Below the pieces are notes generated by a model. It saw only the letters and a list, made by a program, of their open reading frames with translations. It was not told the DNA's origin and searched no databases. Positions 34,543-42,693 of a stretch of 64,000 nt of DNA are shown piece after piece. The translations under genes were made by a program, and so were the position numbers. The stretch is taken from positions 120,797-184,796 of the forward strand of contig UEIF01000008.1 of NCBI GenBank assembly GCA_900468805.1, read 5' to 3'. Position 1 is the first letter of the stretch; each line of letters opens with the position of its first letter. Source of the DNA: Hyphomicrobiales bacterium (GTDB taxonomy: Bacteria; Pseudomonadota; Alphaproteobacteria; Rhizobiales; Rhizobiaceae).

Positions 34543-35745
34543 ATGAACATCAGCCCCGACGCCGACGGCTTCCATAAGGAGACCCGAAAGATAGATCCCG
34601 CCTGGGCCGGCGTCGTCTCACTTTCGCTTGGCGTCTTCGGTCTTGTCACGGCCGAATTCCTGCCGGCCAGTCTGCTCACACCGATCTCTCATGATCTCAA
34701 TGTCAGCATCGGCGCTGCGGGTCAGTCCGTAACAATGACCGCTGTCGTCGGTGCTTTTGCCGGACCCGCCGTGGTCATCGGCACGCGCCGGATCGACCGC
34801 CGCGTTACGCTTCTCGGCCTGACGAGCCTGCTGATCGTGTCAAGCCTCCTTGCAGCCTTCGCCGACGGGCTTACCGCGCTTCTCATTGCTCGCGCGCTGC
34901 TTGGTATCGCCCTCGGTGGCTTCTGGGCCTTGTCGCTTGCGCTTGCCATGCGGCTCGTTCCGGAGCAACTGATGCCGCGAGCGATGGCAATCATCATGAC
35001 AGGCGTATCCGTTGCGACGGTTTGCGCTGCGCCCGTCGGCGCGTGGGTTGGGGAGGCCTATGGGTGGCGTTCCGCTTTCCTGATTGCCGCCGGCGTCGGT
35101 GGCCTTGCACTCATCGTCCAGATCCTCACCTTGCCCGCCATGCCAGCCACGGGCTCTGCCGGATTAGCCACAATGGCAGCAGTGCTGCGCCGTCCCGCGA
35201 TCCGTCTTGGCCTGCTCACGGTGCTGCTGGTCGTGGCGGGTCATTTTGCAGGTTTCACATTCATACGGCCATTCCTGGAAACAGTTCCGCATTTAGGGGT
35301 CGAAGGCATCTCGGGCGTACTCTTGGCCTTCGGCATCGGCGGCTTTCTCGGCAATCTGTTCGGCGGCTTTGTCTCCGAACGCAGCACCCGCCTGTCAATC
35401 GTTATCGCAGCCGGCGGGATCGCCGCAACCACCTTGCTCCTGGCGCTCGCTGGCGTCCTGCCGGTCGTAGCTTTGATTGCCACTGCCCTTTGGGGTTTTG
35501 CGTTCGGAGCCCTGCCCGTGAGTGTTCAGAGTTTCGTGACGCAAGCGGCGTCCGACGAGGCAGAAAGTGCTGGCGCTCTGATGCTGACGACTTTCCAGGT
35601 TGCTATTTCCAGCGGTGCTGCAATCGGCGGCCTGATCGTCGACGCCCAAGGGCTTGAAGGGGTATACGGCTTCGCAGCCGTCTCCGCACTCTGCGGAGCT
35701 GTCGTAATCGGTGTCCGCAGCCGAGGAACCGTGGAGACGGCATAA
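34543..35745 (+). CDS. MFS transporter (DHA1 family, YdhP/NepI-like efflux)
   Basis: The 400-residue protein has about 12 hydrophobic segments. The DHA1 features are the early segment FGLVTAEFLPASLLTPISHDLNVSIGAAGQSVTMTAVVGAFAGP and the motif-C-like VATVCAAPVGAWVGEAYGWRSAF. It resembles drug or nucleoside efflux carriers (YdhP, NepI, AraJ group). The divergent AraC regulator probably senses the exported compound. The substrate is not determined. Confidence 0.9.
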   Translation: MNISPDADGFHKETRKIDPAWAGVVSLSLGVFGLVTAEFLPASLLTPISHDLNVSIGAAGQSVTMTAVVGAFAGPAVVIGTRRIDRRVTLLGLTSLLIVSSLLAAFADGLTALLIARALLGIALGGFWALSLALAMRLVPEQLMPRAMAIIMTGVSVATVCAAPVGAWVGEAYGWRSAFLIAAGVGGLALIVQILTLPAMPATGSAGLATMAAVLRRPAIRLGLLTVLLVVAGHFAGFTFIRPFLETVPHLGVEGISGVLLAFGIGGFLGNLFGGFVSERSTRLSIVIAAGGIAATTLLLALAGVLPVVALIATALWGFAFGALPVSVQSFVTQAASDEAESAGALMLTTFQVAISSGAAIGGLIVDAQGLEGVYGFAAVSALCGAVVIGVRSRGTVETA

Positions 35746-35842
35746 ACTCCCGCGACCGTGTTCCGCTGTCAAACCGATTGAGCCTTGTTCGCGTCTGCAA
35801 GGACGCGAATGGGTGCTGGCTACCAATGCACGCAGCCGGGTC

Positions 35843-36064
35843 TCAAATTTTGCCTCGGGCTGCGAAAACCAGGACTTTCAGCTGATCGAAATTCCGGACA
35901 CCCTGTCGGTAAAGTTCGATAGTGATCGCCGCGCTCCTCGATGTCTCTTCGTCACCATCGCCAAGCTGGAATTCCGCTTTGACCGCCTCCAGTACTTGCT
36001 GGCAAACAGCAAGATCTTCCGAAGTCATCGGCCGGTCGCGTTCGGTGATTTTACGCTCATTCAT
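35843..36064 (-). CDS. Hypothetical small helical protein
   Basis: A 73-residue protein, MNERKITERDRPMTSEDLAVCQQVLEAVKAEFQLGDGDEETSRSAAITIELYRQGVRNFDQLKVLVFAA. It is conserved-looking and resembles short stress-associated proteins of rhizobia. GGAGG lies 5 nt before the ATG at 36064, which is preferred to the ATG at 36082. Its function is unknown. Confidence 0.65.
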   Translation of the reverse strand: MNERKITERDRPMTSEDLAVCQQVLEAVKAEFQLGDGDEETSRSAAITIELYRQGVRNFDQLKVLVFAARGKI

Positions 36065-36504
36065 CGTTTCCTCCATGCGCAAAAATCGGCACCGATTATA
36101 GTGTGAAATAGATGATTTTCAAACCGTGGTCGGCCCATCGGGCGTGCATATCACAAATTGTCTTAGGCTGAAGAAGGGTGTCGTGAACGGAACGCGCAAT
36201 TCTTCTTCTGCTGAGTTTGCAGCACCACCTGAAGCGAAAGTAAGGTGGCAGATCCTGTCTTCAATCGGACTTAAGTCCGACCAAGTGGTCTGATGCCGGC
36301 ACGCTGCGACGGTTGAACTGAGACTACGCGCATGGTCAGGGTCGAGCTCCCGCCCCATTATGGAGGACCGCGAAGCAAGCGAGCGAGCGTTCCAACGGCT
36401 GAACAAATGCACGCAATTGTGTCGGAGATAATCTGGGCGGGTTTAAAGCCGTTTGCCGGATCGAGGTGATGTCAGTCACCGCACGCCGAGAAACGAAGCA
36501 TTGC
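36065..36504. other. Intergenic region without recognised gene
   Basis: Between the small gene start and the 3' end of the cyclase remnant. A minus-strand frame at 36119-36412 has irregular composition and is not supported. Confidence 0.35.
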
Positions 36505-37059
36505 CTATGCCGACAGGCCCGCGCCCTTCAATCCATCGCGCAGCCGCGAAATGTCCCGCTCCTCACTCAGACAGGAAACATCGACAAGCCAATTCACATA
36601 GTCAGCCGGGCCGGCCGCCGCTTTTCCGCACCATCGTGTGCTGACGATGTTGACAAAGACATGGGCGCATCTTTCTGCCTTCCCGATCCGGCCCATATGA
36701 GTGTAGAACGCGGCGCGTCAGGCCATATCCCGCGGTTCTCTTTCTGGCGTATCAAAGGTCCGCTGCTCCAGGAGGAGCGCGGCTTCGCTGTAGCGCGCTG
36801 GAAGGAACAGCAGGCGTGAGCTGTAATAATTGTACCAACTTGGATAGAGTGGGTTCAATCGGTAGGCGGTCTTCGCACCGGCCAAACCCTGTTCTGGCCG
36901 GCCAAGCGACCCTTGCATCCCGGCCCAAAGGATCAGGATCGTGGCATCATAAAGCGTCCCGCTCACCGTCTCCAGGAGCTGCACCGTGATCCGCACCCGA
37001 TTGCCTGCCCGCCTGACTCTGCCTTCGACAACGTAACCGACGCCGAGAAGCCGCCCGAT
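36505..37059 (-). pseudogene. Remnant of an adenylate/guanylate cyclase with TPR C-terminus
   Basis: The frame reads IGRLLGVGYVVEGRVRRAGNRVRITVQLLETVSGTL, the characteristic joint of class III cyclase-TPR proteins. It then jumps directly to YDATILILWAG...GLAGAKTAYRLNPLYPSWYNYYSSRLLF, the far C-terminal repeats, so an internal block was deleted. A TGA at 36718-36720 replaces the expected Trp (RDMA-stop-RAAFYTHMGRI), and the frame ends at 36505. A stop (TAG, 37060-37062) also cuts the upstream side. The catalytic domain is absent. It is clearly non-functional. Confidence 0.75.
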
Positions 37060-37104
37060 CTAGCGCAAGTCTGCGCGCGTGATGGCGCTCGTGATTGCCG
37101 GCCC

Positions 37105-37383
37105 TCACGGACTTCGTCGATCGAGCTCTTTGAGGGCAGACTGAACCTCATCGATCGACACTGGCTCTGGCGTCCCTGGAATCTGACGCAGGGACGGCTT
37201 CGAATCGACGGCGTAAAAATCCGACGCCCATGCCGCGAGAATCGACCGCTTATCATCGATGGTAAGCGACGGCGCCCTCACCACATCGATCGGCCGCCGA
37301 ACCAGCGATCCTTTGCCCGTCAGAACGGCTGGTCCCATGGCCACTGCGTCCTCGACGGCCTGCGTCAACATCCTGTTCAGCAT
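37105..37383 (-). CDS. Hypothetical small conserved rhizobial protein
   Basis: A 92-residue protein whose core, RRPIDVVRAPSLTIDDKRSILAAWASDFYAVDSKPSLRQIPGT, followed by VSIDEVQSALKELDR, matches a widespread short rhizobial family with no known function. GAGG lies 7 nt before the ATG at 37383. It is 9 nt after the DUF982 gene and probably co-transcribed with it. Confidence 0.75.
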   Translation of the reverse strand: MLNRMLTQAVEDAVAMGPAVLTGKGSLVRRPIDVVRAPSLTIDDKRSILAAWASDFYAVDSKPSLRQIPGTPEPVSIDEVQSALKELDRRSP

Positions 37384-37392
37384 CGGCGCACC

Positions 37393-37689
37393 TCAACGCA
37401 CGTGCGGATCTCGGTCCCGGCGAAGGGACACCGCGGCCGGATCGATGTCCGGCGCGAGAAGATCATGTCTTTCGGCGAAAGCGGCAAACAGACCGCGTGC
37501 CGTCTCCGGCTCGATTTCGTCGCGAAGCGCCGCGACGCAAGCCTTGAGCGCGATCGAATGCGCAGTGTCTCTCAGTGATACCGGCCATTCCACAAGGTGT
37601 CGGTAGGCGTCCATTACGCTGCCAACCTTCGCTGGGAATCCGAGGCCGACAAGAATGCAAATGGGTTCTTTGAACATACCGGGTTTCAT
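37393..37689 (-). CDS. DUF982 domain protein
   Basis: A 98-residue protein with the DUF982 pattern: VGSVMDAYRHLVEWPVSLRDTAHSIALKACVAALRDEIEPETARGLFAAFAERHDLL. The family is common and often multicopy in Rhizobiaceae, and its function is unknown. It lies between the hsp20-like gene and the 37105 gene on the same strand, in an apparent three-gene transcript. Confidence 0.82.
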   Translation of the reverse strand: MKPGMFKEPICILVGLGFPAKVGSVMDAYRHLVEWPVSLRDTAHSIALKACVAALRDEIEPETARGLFAAFAERHDLLAPDIDPAAVSLRRDRDPHVR

Positions 37690-37758
37690 CGTACTCTCCT
37701 TTCCACCCGTAGTGCTTGAGGTGCCGTAATAACCGCACCTCGTCCCTGCACAGGACGA

Positions 37759-38225
37759 TCAAGCTGCCTTTTGCTCTTCGATTTGCGCCAAAGCCGCCAC
37801 ACTAAGTGCGCCTTGGATTGCTTTTTCCGTGGCCTAAGTGCCTCCGGAATTTCATGGACCAACCCGATCGACAGGAGACTGTTACCCACATCAGCCGCGT
37901 TCACCCGGACGTGATCAGCCAACTCGAACCGGTGTTCGAAAGGTCGGCCGGCAAGGCCTGGATGCAAGTGTTCGTCGGCAGAGGCTTCCTGCCACTTGCC
38001 TGTAACAACCAGCGGGTTGGACTGAAAGGTGATGCCGAGATCTTCCTGCGTGAAACCGTCTACGGCGATCGAGATCCGGTCGCTGTCTTCGTCCATCTTG
38101 GCAATGTCGTTAGGCGGCCAGTCGCTGATCGAACCGGCACGCTGGGCATTTACCGGCGGATCCAAAACCAGGTCGAAGCCAATGCTTGATCGGAATTCGG
38201 ACGCGTCGTCGTAAGTTGTTGCCAT
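37759..38225 (-). pseudogene. Small heat-shock protein (Hsp20), frameshifted at its C-terminus
   Basis: The alpha-crystallin core is present: SIGFDLVLDPPVNAQ, WPPNDIAKMDEDSDRISIAVDGFTQEDLGITFQSN, then FEHRFELADHVRVNAADVGNSLLSIGLVHEIPEALRPRK. After PRK the written frame runs on into the next gene as basic sequence. One base over it reads AIQGALSVAALAQIEEQKAA and stops at 37759-37761, the normal tail. A missing base in the T5 run at 37822-37826 explains this. AGGAGG favours ATG 38225 (8 nt) over 38231. An intact paralogue lies at 47341. The core chaperone domain may still work. Confidence 0.8.
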
Positions 38226-38231
38226 AGCCAT

Positions 38232-38419
38232 ATCCTCCTTAAGGCAACATAGTACGGAAGCGCCGACCTCGGCTCTTCCGCTTGGGCCAGCCCGTTATCA
38301 GCAGCCGGTGACAATCGATTTGGTTTTGCGATTTTCAGGTTCAAGAGGGTTTCCAGGAAATTTTTGTCCTGGTTTTCGCCTATTTAAAAGAACCGGTGAT
38401 GCTAATTGTGAGGCGGCGC
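38232..38419. other. Short intergenic region upstream of hsp20
   Basis: It contains the hsp20 ribosome site and leader. No EcfG-like motif was found here. Confidence 0.35.
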
Positions 38420-38728
38420 TCAGCGAGGAAGCGGACGTGGGCGACCATCTTTCCCTCGCCGGTGATAATCGTCGCCCCCTGTCGCCGAACTGAGAAAAGG
38501 TCGGCGTGACGATTTCTCGGAAGCTAAATCCTCGGTGATGGTGTGGATGGATGGCAACCGCGTTTTTGCCGCCATCAGGAGGTCCAGTTCAACGGACGAG
38601 GGCCCGAAGCGCGTGAACAGCTTTAAAGCCGTATCGTCGTCGAGCCCGTACTTGTCCGCGAACTCGGCCAGTGAATACGGCCTGCCGCGGGCAACGCGGC
38701 TTCGATGAGAGGTGGTATTCTCGATCAT
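38420..38728 (-). CDS. Hypothetical protein
   Basis: The first 70 residues (VARGRPYSLAEFADKYGLDDDTALKLFTRFGPSSVELDLLMAAK) look like a compact helix-turn-helix-type small domain conserved in rhizobia. The tail (SATGGDDYHRRGKDGRPRPLPR) is poorly structured and may be altered. GGAAGGTG lies upstream of the ATG. An EcfG-like motif lies 28 nt upstream. DNA binding is possible but not shown. Confidence 0.6.
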   Translation of the reverse strand: MIENTTSHRSRVARGRPYSLAEFADKYGLDDDTALKLFTRFGPSSVELDLLMAAKTRLPSIHTITEDLASEKSSRRPFLSSATGGDDYHRRGKDGRPRPLPR

Positions 38729-38755
38729 TTATGCACCTTCCGACAATTGCGGTAG

Positions 38756-38780
38756 AATGACAAAGCGCCTCGATTGTTCC
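38756..38780 (-). promoter_or_regulatory. Imperfect EcfG/RpoE2-like promoter
   Basis: On the minus strand GGAAC (38780-38776), a 16-nt spacer and CATT (38759-38756). One base differs from CGTT. It points at the 38420-38728 gene. Confidence 0.4.
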
Positions 38781-39039
38781 TGGTGAGCGAGAACGCGAGG
38801 ACCGAAGGATCGCTTGGCTCACTCCGCCGGTGTCGTCGCCACGGGGAAAGCCGAGTGGGACGTCAGCAGTGTCGCCCCTTCGAGACGTCGTTCCTGAGCC
38901 GTCATGAGGCCTAGCCATCTCCGGCGAGGTTCGCGCGGGGTCGAAGCCGCCGTCCTCACGCAGATCGCCTGCTTGTGTAGCCCGCACTGGGGAGCGCCAC
39001 TTATATTCTTTTGGCGACCCCAGCTTGAGAGCGCGGCAA

Positions 39040-39609
39040 TCAAAACTCGAAATCCGGGTCGTTGAAGAGCGGTGGCGCATCTTGTCGGTAGTATCGCCTG
39101 GCCTGACACCAGTATGCGTGAAGCAATTCGTCAGATAGTGCGATGTCGTCGTCTGGGCAGTGCCCGCGGATTGCATCTTGAGGGCTAAAGCCGATGAGCG
39201 CGACGCGCGTCAGCGCGTCGAAGTCTTTCTCATTCAGGTCCTTCGATGAGATTTCTAGAAGAAGCACCTCCGGGACGCTTGAGAGACCGCCGATCATTTC
39301 GTTGGCAACTGCCTCGGTCGAGCAGCTCGAACCGGTGTAGAACGCGAGAACAGGGTTATCGGCGAAGTCGGCGATCGCCGCCACGACCAGACTTCCCGGA
39401 AGCACTGTCACCTCCGCGCGATTAGCCTCGAGACGACGGCCGGCCAACTCAACTAACCCGGCTCGACTGCGCCCTCGGAACTGGAAGCATACCTGTCGCC
39501 TCGTCAAGTACTCTACCGCAAAGCGGAAGGCGAAGCTGTCATCGCAGGGGTAAGTCAGCTTCGCGACCTCTGAGAGGATTTCCTCGAAAGCAGTTCTGGC
39601 GTCTGTCAT
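39040..39609 (-). CDS. Hypothetical protein
   Basis: A 189-residue protein with coherent composition (EILSEVAKLTYPCDDSFAFRFAVEYLTRRQVCFQFRGRSRAGLVELAGRRL, then LAFYTGSSCSTEAVANEMIGGLSSVPEVLLLEISSKDL). It appears cytosolic with an alpha/beta pattern. I do not recognise a domain. Its ATG overlaps the stop of a short upstream frame. Confidence 0.7.
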   Translation of the reverse strand: MTDARTAFEEILSEVAKLTYPCDDSFAFRFAVEYLTRRQVCFQFRGRSRAGLVELAGRRLEANRAEVTVLPGSLVVAAIADFADNPVLAFYTGSSCSTEAVANEMIGGLSSVPEVLLLEISSKDLNEKDFDALTRVALIGFSPQDAIRGHCPDDDIALSDELLHAYWCQARRYYRQDAPPLFNDPDFEF

Positions 39610-39800
39610 ATCCTTACCCGCATCTTCGGTGAGGCGAGCGGCTGGCTACATCTTGGCCGCCCCTTCGGCCGCATTTTGAAATCTGGATTTGGAGGGCTTG
39701 CGGAGGTCCGGAGACTGGCAATTGCCTCAATGTCTCTGTTTATGCTGATTTCCTGTTGCACAATGTCTTCGCGTTGCGCGGCGCTGTCACTTCGGGTCAA
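39606..39800 (-). CDS. Possible small protein overlapping the 39040 gene
   Basis: A 64-residue frame (MTRSDSAAQREDIVQQEISINRDIEAIASL...) whose TGA overlaps the ATG at 39609, a typical translational coupling. The N-terminal half is helical and the C-terminal half is Pro/Arg-rich and weak. It may be a real leader gene or a chance frame. Confidence 0.35.
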   Translation of the reverse strand: MTRSDSAAQREDIVQQEISINRDIEAIASLRTSASPPNPDFKMRPKGRPRCSQPLASPKMRVRI

Positions 39801-40163
39801 CGGGTTCAGTTCCCAGACTTTTCTGTTGCGAGCGTGCCTGAAAAGGTTCTGGCCGTGTCTTCAACCGAAGATGAAGCTCCACCATCCGTGCAACGATGCA
39901 ATGGCGTTGAGACCACAAGCTCCTGCGGCCGCCCACCGCGTCGGATGGATCAGGACAAGGGCTGCCGATAGGAACGCGACCGCTGACATCGCTGAACTCA
40001 ACTCAACACCTCCGATTCTTCATCGCTCGGTCTAACCCTCGTCTCGGAGAGCAGTTCCGCAATGGCCCGTCCCGGTCTTGGACCGTACCAAGTTGGGCGT
40101 GGAGCGGTTCTTCATTCCCCTTTAAGCGGCAACCGGCCTGTGCAGCCCTCGATCGAATCTCGG
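39801..40163. other. Intergenic region, possible small membrane peptide
   Basis: A minus-strand 42-codon frame at 39861-39989 encodes a hydrophobic peptide (MSAVAFLSAALVLIHPTRW ... GWWSFIFG). It has only a weak ribosome site, so I leave it unassigned. Nothing else is recognised. Confidence 0.3.
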
Positions 40164-40188
40164 GGAACATGCCTGACGCGCGAATGTT
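40164..40188 (+). promoter_or_regulatory. EcfG/RpoE2-like promoter
   Basis: GGAAC (40164-40168), a 16-nt spacer and TGTT (40185-40188). It lies 32 nt upstream of the ATG at 40221. Confidence 0.55.
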
Positions 40189-40220
40189 TCAGGTGGGCAA
40201 CCGCACGAGAAATCGCGATG

Positions 40221-40583
40221 ATGAATTCGAATGGCCGCACAGGCCGCCCGGGGCAAGTAACGGAAACAGCAACCGACGCATGACAGGGTAGCCGAGGCAA
40301 GCCGGCTTTTATCGTGCTTGTCAGCGCACTGTTTCTCGTGGCGATCGCCTGGAGCGCTTCGGAATTATGGGGCGAAAGCATCGACAAGGACACCCAGATG
40401 ACGGTGTCGACCAAGGCTGATCCGATCAACGCCCAGCCGTCCGGTCCAGGGACGTTCGACAACAACCCTGCAGGCGGCGGCAGCCCGCCTCCGGAGGCGA
40501 CGGATCGCGATCCAACTCCGACTGGTAACGGCGGCGGCCCAACGATGATTGCAACGCCCAGCGGAGCCGAAAAAATCCGGTGA
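40221..40583 (+). pseudogene. Single-pass membrane protein with Gly/Pro-rich tail, in-frame TGA
   Basis: From ATG 40221 the frame reads MNSNGRTGRPGQVTETATDA, meets TGA at 40281-40283, and continues in the same frame as QGSRGKPAFIVLVSALFLVAIAWSASELWGE with a clear membrane helix. An acidic/polar, Gly-Pro-rich tail (PINAQPSGPGTFDNNPAGGG...) follows to 40583. A CGA to TGA change would explain it. A GTG at 40314 inside the helix is an unlikely start. The promoter motif upstream supports a once-functional stress gene of 120 residues with a short cytosolic head and a periplasmic tail. Confidence 0.55.
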
Positions 40584-40612
40584 TGGCGGGAGGAACTAGA
40601 CAGCCGCTCTGA

Positions 40613-40729
40613 TCATCCGCCCTCACGGCTGTTGAAGGGCGTCAAAATCTCAGGGCCGTTCGCAGGAGGGGCCGCTCCAGCGGATCCGTCTGCCGCGGTC
40701 GCGCAGGCATGATGATTGGCGTGCATCAT
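40613..40729 (-). CDS. Very small protein coupled to the phosphoesterase gene
   Basis: A 38-codon frame (MMHANHHACATAADGS ... PEILTPFNSREGG) starts with an ATG overlapping the TGA of the phosphoesterase gene. GGGAGGAG precedes it at good distance. It is His/Ala-rich at the start and has no known relatives that I recognise. Confidence 0.4.
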   Translation of the reverse strand: MMHANHHACATAADGSAGAAPPANGPEILTPFNSREGG

Positions 40730-41247
40730 TGCCGCTCCTCCCTTGGATAACGGATCATGCCTCCCTTCGTCAGTATGCTTGACAGGGTGACTGGCCGCAG
40801 CCCCTGCGCGTCTACTCCGACATCGTGTTGGCGTGGCAATGGCTTCATGCGGCCATGCGAATGGCCATGCAGGTTGATCGAATTCCTTCCCATTTGGTTC
40901 CAGGTTCGGAAGGCGTAGTGGCAGAGGATCAGAAGACGATCGTCCGTCCAGAACTCGGCATAATACTGGATGCTGGCCCAACCTTTCGCATTTGTGGTTG
41001 TCGGCGGGTCATTGTTGCCAACGATTAGGTGCTTGCGGCCATTCAGCCGTGCCAGGAGTTGGTCGCAGTCTCCGGCCCGCGCGGACATAAAATCGCCGAG
41101 GTGCCAGACGTCATCCTCGTCTCCTACCCGCTCGTTCCAGTTCTCGATCAACGCCAGGTCGTGGGCTGTCATGTCGGGGAAGGGGCGTCGGTCGATCTGC
41201 AGGACCCGTGGGTCGCCAAAATGGGTGTCGCTCGTGAAATAGATCAT
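40726..41247 (-). CDS. Calcineurin-like metallophosphoesterase
   Basis: A 173-residue phosphoesterase starting MIYFTSDTHFGD. It has all metal-ligand motifs of the family in order: DTHFGD (metal 1), WHLGDF, VGNND, CHYAFRTW (His) and HGHSHG. The small single-domain form resembles YfcE-like and phage-type phosphoesterases, and the substrate is open. The ATG at 41247 places the first strand correctly. The frame remains open upstream (see 41248-41507), which looks like an accidental fusion. Confidence 0.88.
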   Translation of the reverse strand: MIYFTSDTHFGDPRVLQIDRRPFPDMTAHDLALIENWNERVGDEDDVWHLGDFMSARAGDCDQLLARLNGRKHLIVGNNDPPTTTNAKGWASIQYYAEFWTDDRLLILCHYAFRTWNQMGRNSINLHGHSHGRMKPLPRQHDVGVDAQGLRPVTLSSILTKGGMIRYPREERQ

Positions 41248-41507
41248 CTGCGCAACATGGTGCGTTTCGGCCGCACGCCAAGAAGCCGGTAGCTGCCGAC
41301 CTTCCTTGCGAAGATCGAGGTTGCCCAGCTTCACCTTGCTCTGGCGAGGTGAAATGATGTCCATCGAGTAACATGCACTACCGGATGTCGTTGCAGTTGC
41401 AGACGTCGGCCAGCACACCGCCAGATTTTGGCGGACCGGATCGATGATGACGAGTGCGATCAAAATCGCCAGCGCCGTCCGTACGAAAAGTTGCCTGACG
41501 ATTTCAT
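41248..41507 (-). pseudogene. Small membrane-anchored ORF, start frameshifted, running into the phosphoesterase
   Basis: Reading back from 41507, MKIVRQLFVRTALAILIALVIIDPVRQNLAVCWPTSATATT appears if one A is restored in the ATGAAATC run. The written sequence puts the ATG one base out of frame. The segment has one hydrophobic helix and then a polar domain (MDIISPRQSKVKLGNLDLRKEG). It continues without a stop into the phosphoesterase. I cannot say whether the fusion is natural or another indel effect. Confidence 0.35.
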
Positions 41508-41551
41508 GAAATTGTCAACAGCCATCAGAACGAATGACCGAAACCCTCGTC

Positions 41552-41576
41552 GGAACCTCACCCTTTGGCAGGCGTT
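41552..41576 (+). promoter_or_regulatory. Perfect EcfG/RpoE2-like promoter
   Basis: GGAAC (41552-41556), a 16-nt spacer and CGTT (41573-41576), an exact consensus match, 24 nt before the ATG at 41601. Confidence 0.65.
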
Positions 41577-41600
41577 GATTTGCGCAAGGAGGAACTCTTC

Positions 41601-41795
41601 ATGTCTGTCCCCTTCGAACCGATCGTACCACCGCCCTCCGGGCCGCCACCAGTCGACAGCCCGCCCGAACCCGATGGCATACCTCACGATGAGCCGCCTC
41701 TCGATCCCGCACCGGACGAGGCTGCGAGGTTCGGCCGACGGATGCCGGCTCTTTGTTCGGCCTCGGCACGTTTCCGGCGAGGCGGTGGGACCTGA
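41601..41795 (+). CDS. Small proline-rich acidic protein
   Basis: A 64-residue protein: MSVPFEPIVPPPSGPPPVDSPPEPDG ... DEPPLDPAPDEAARFGRRM, extended and acidic with a Pro-Pro-rich half. AAGGAGG lies 7 nt before the ATG and a perfect EcfG-like promoter lies just upstream, so expression under stress is likely. The last 15 residues (ALCSASARFRRGGGT) differ in style and may reflect an indel. The Nudix gene starts 3 nt later, implying one transcript. Confidence 0.65.
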   Translation: MSVPFEPIVPPPSGPPPVDSPPEPDGIPHDEPPLDPAPDEAARFGRRMPALCSASARFRRGGGT

Positions 41796-41798
41796 TCG

Positions 41799-42263
41799 AT
41801 GCCGGAACGCAGCGCCGGCCTTCTCGTCTTCCGTCGGATCGAAGGCACCATTCAAATCCTGCTCGTTCATCCAGGCGGCCCGTTTTGGGCGAAAAAGGAC
41901 GAGGGCGCATGGTCGATCCCAAAAGGTATTATCGAGCCTGGCGAAGACGATCTTGCTGCTGCAATCCGCGAAACCAGGGAGGAGTTGGGAACCGCCGTCA
42001 ATGGCGCGTTCCTGCCGCTCGGCTCATTTCGCCAGCCCAGCGGCAAGACGATCGTGGCATGGGCCGTCGAGGCGAATCCGCCTCTCGATGTGAACAACAT
42101 CCAAAGCTCGACCTTCACCATGGAGTGGCCGCCGAAATCGGGTCGGTCGGAAGTTTTTCCCGAAGTCGACCGGGCCGGCTGGTTCGATCCGGACGCCGCC
42201 GCTCTGAAGATCCTCAAGGGCCAGCGGCCCATGCTTGACGAGCTGGCCGCGCACCTTCGGTAG
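41799..42263 (+). CDS. Nudix hydrolase
   Basis: A 154-residue Nudix protein with the box GIIEPGEDDLAAAIRETREELGT (about 43-65), in which the RETREELG helix supplies the magnesium ligands. It starts SAGLLVFRRIEGTIQILLVHPGGPFW. This resembles dinucleotide-polyphosphate or (di)NTP pyrophosphohydrolases that sanitise nucleotides. It lies 3 nt after the Pro-rich gene and so probably shares its stress promoter. Confidence 0.9.
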   Translation: MPERSAGLLVFRRIEGTIQILLVHPGGPFWAKKDEGAWSIPKGIIEPGEDDLAAAIRETREELGTAVNGAFLPLGSFRQPSGKTIVAWAVEANPPLDVNNIQSSTFTMEWPPKSGRSEVFPEVDRAGWFDPDAAALKILKGQRPMLDELAAHLR

Positions 42264-42414
42264 TCGCCTTCAACGCTCTCGCGTCCGCCGGCATGCGTCA
42301 GGCGACCAGCAGCCATGACTTGTTTCCGGCAGATGGCATAGCCATCTCCAGGATATCGCTACAGACATCAGCCGTCACTGTCGGCGCGCCGCACCGGCGC
42401 GCGAGGAGATCTTC

Positions 42415-42693
42415 ATGCCTGGAACGTCAAAGACCTTGAACGAGATGACACTGATCGAACGATCGAGCCTGCTCCAGACTGTTGCGGACGCGCTCGAAGC
42501 GACTGCCGACGAAGCCGGCGAGGACGGTGACACCCGCTTTGTCCTGAATTCCATGTGTATCGCGAACACCATTCGCGGGATATCCGGTGATCTTGCCCAG
42601 CGCGATCTGATTGTCGCCGAACTGCTGCTTGCGCAGGGCATCATGCTCGTTCACCAGTTCTCCAACCGGATGCGCCGCCGCGCCCGACACTGA
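42415..42693 (+). CDS. Hypothetical small helical protein
   Basis: A 92-residue protein: TLNEMTLIERSSLLQTVADALEATADEAGEDGDTRFVLNSMCIANTIRGISGDLAQRDLIVAELLLAQGIMLVHQF, then a basic tail RMRRRARH. It is fully helical and cytosolic. No known domain is recognised. It is preceded by GGAG. Confidence 0.6.
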   Translation: MPGTSKTLNEMTLIERSSLLQTVADALEATADEAGEDGDTRFVLNSMCIANTIRGISGDLAQRDLIVAELLLAQGIMLVHQFSNRMRRRARH

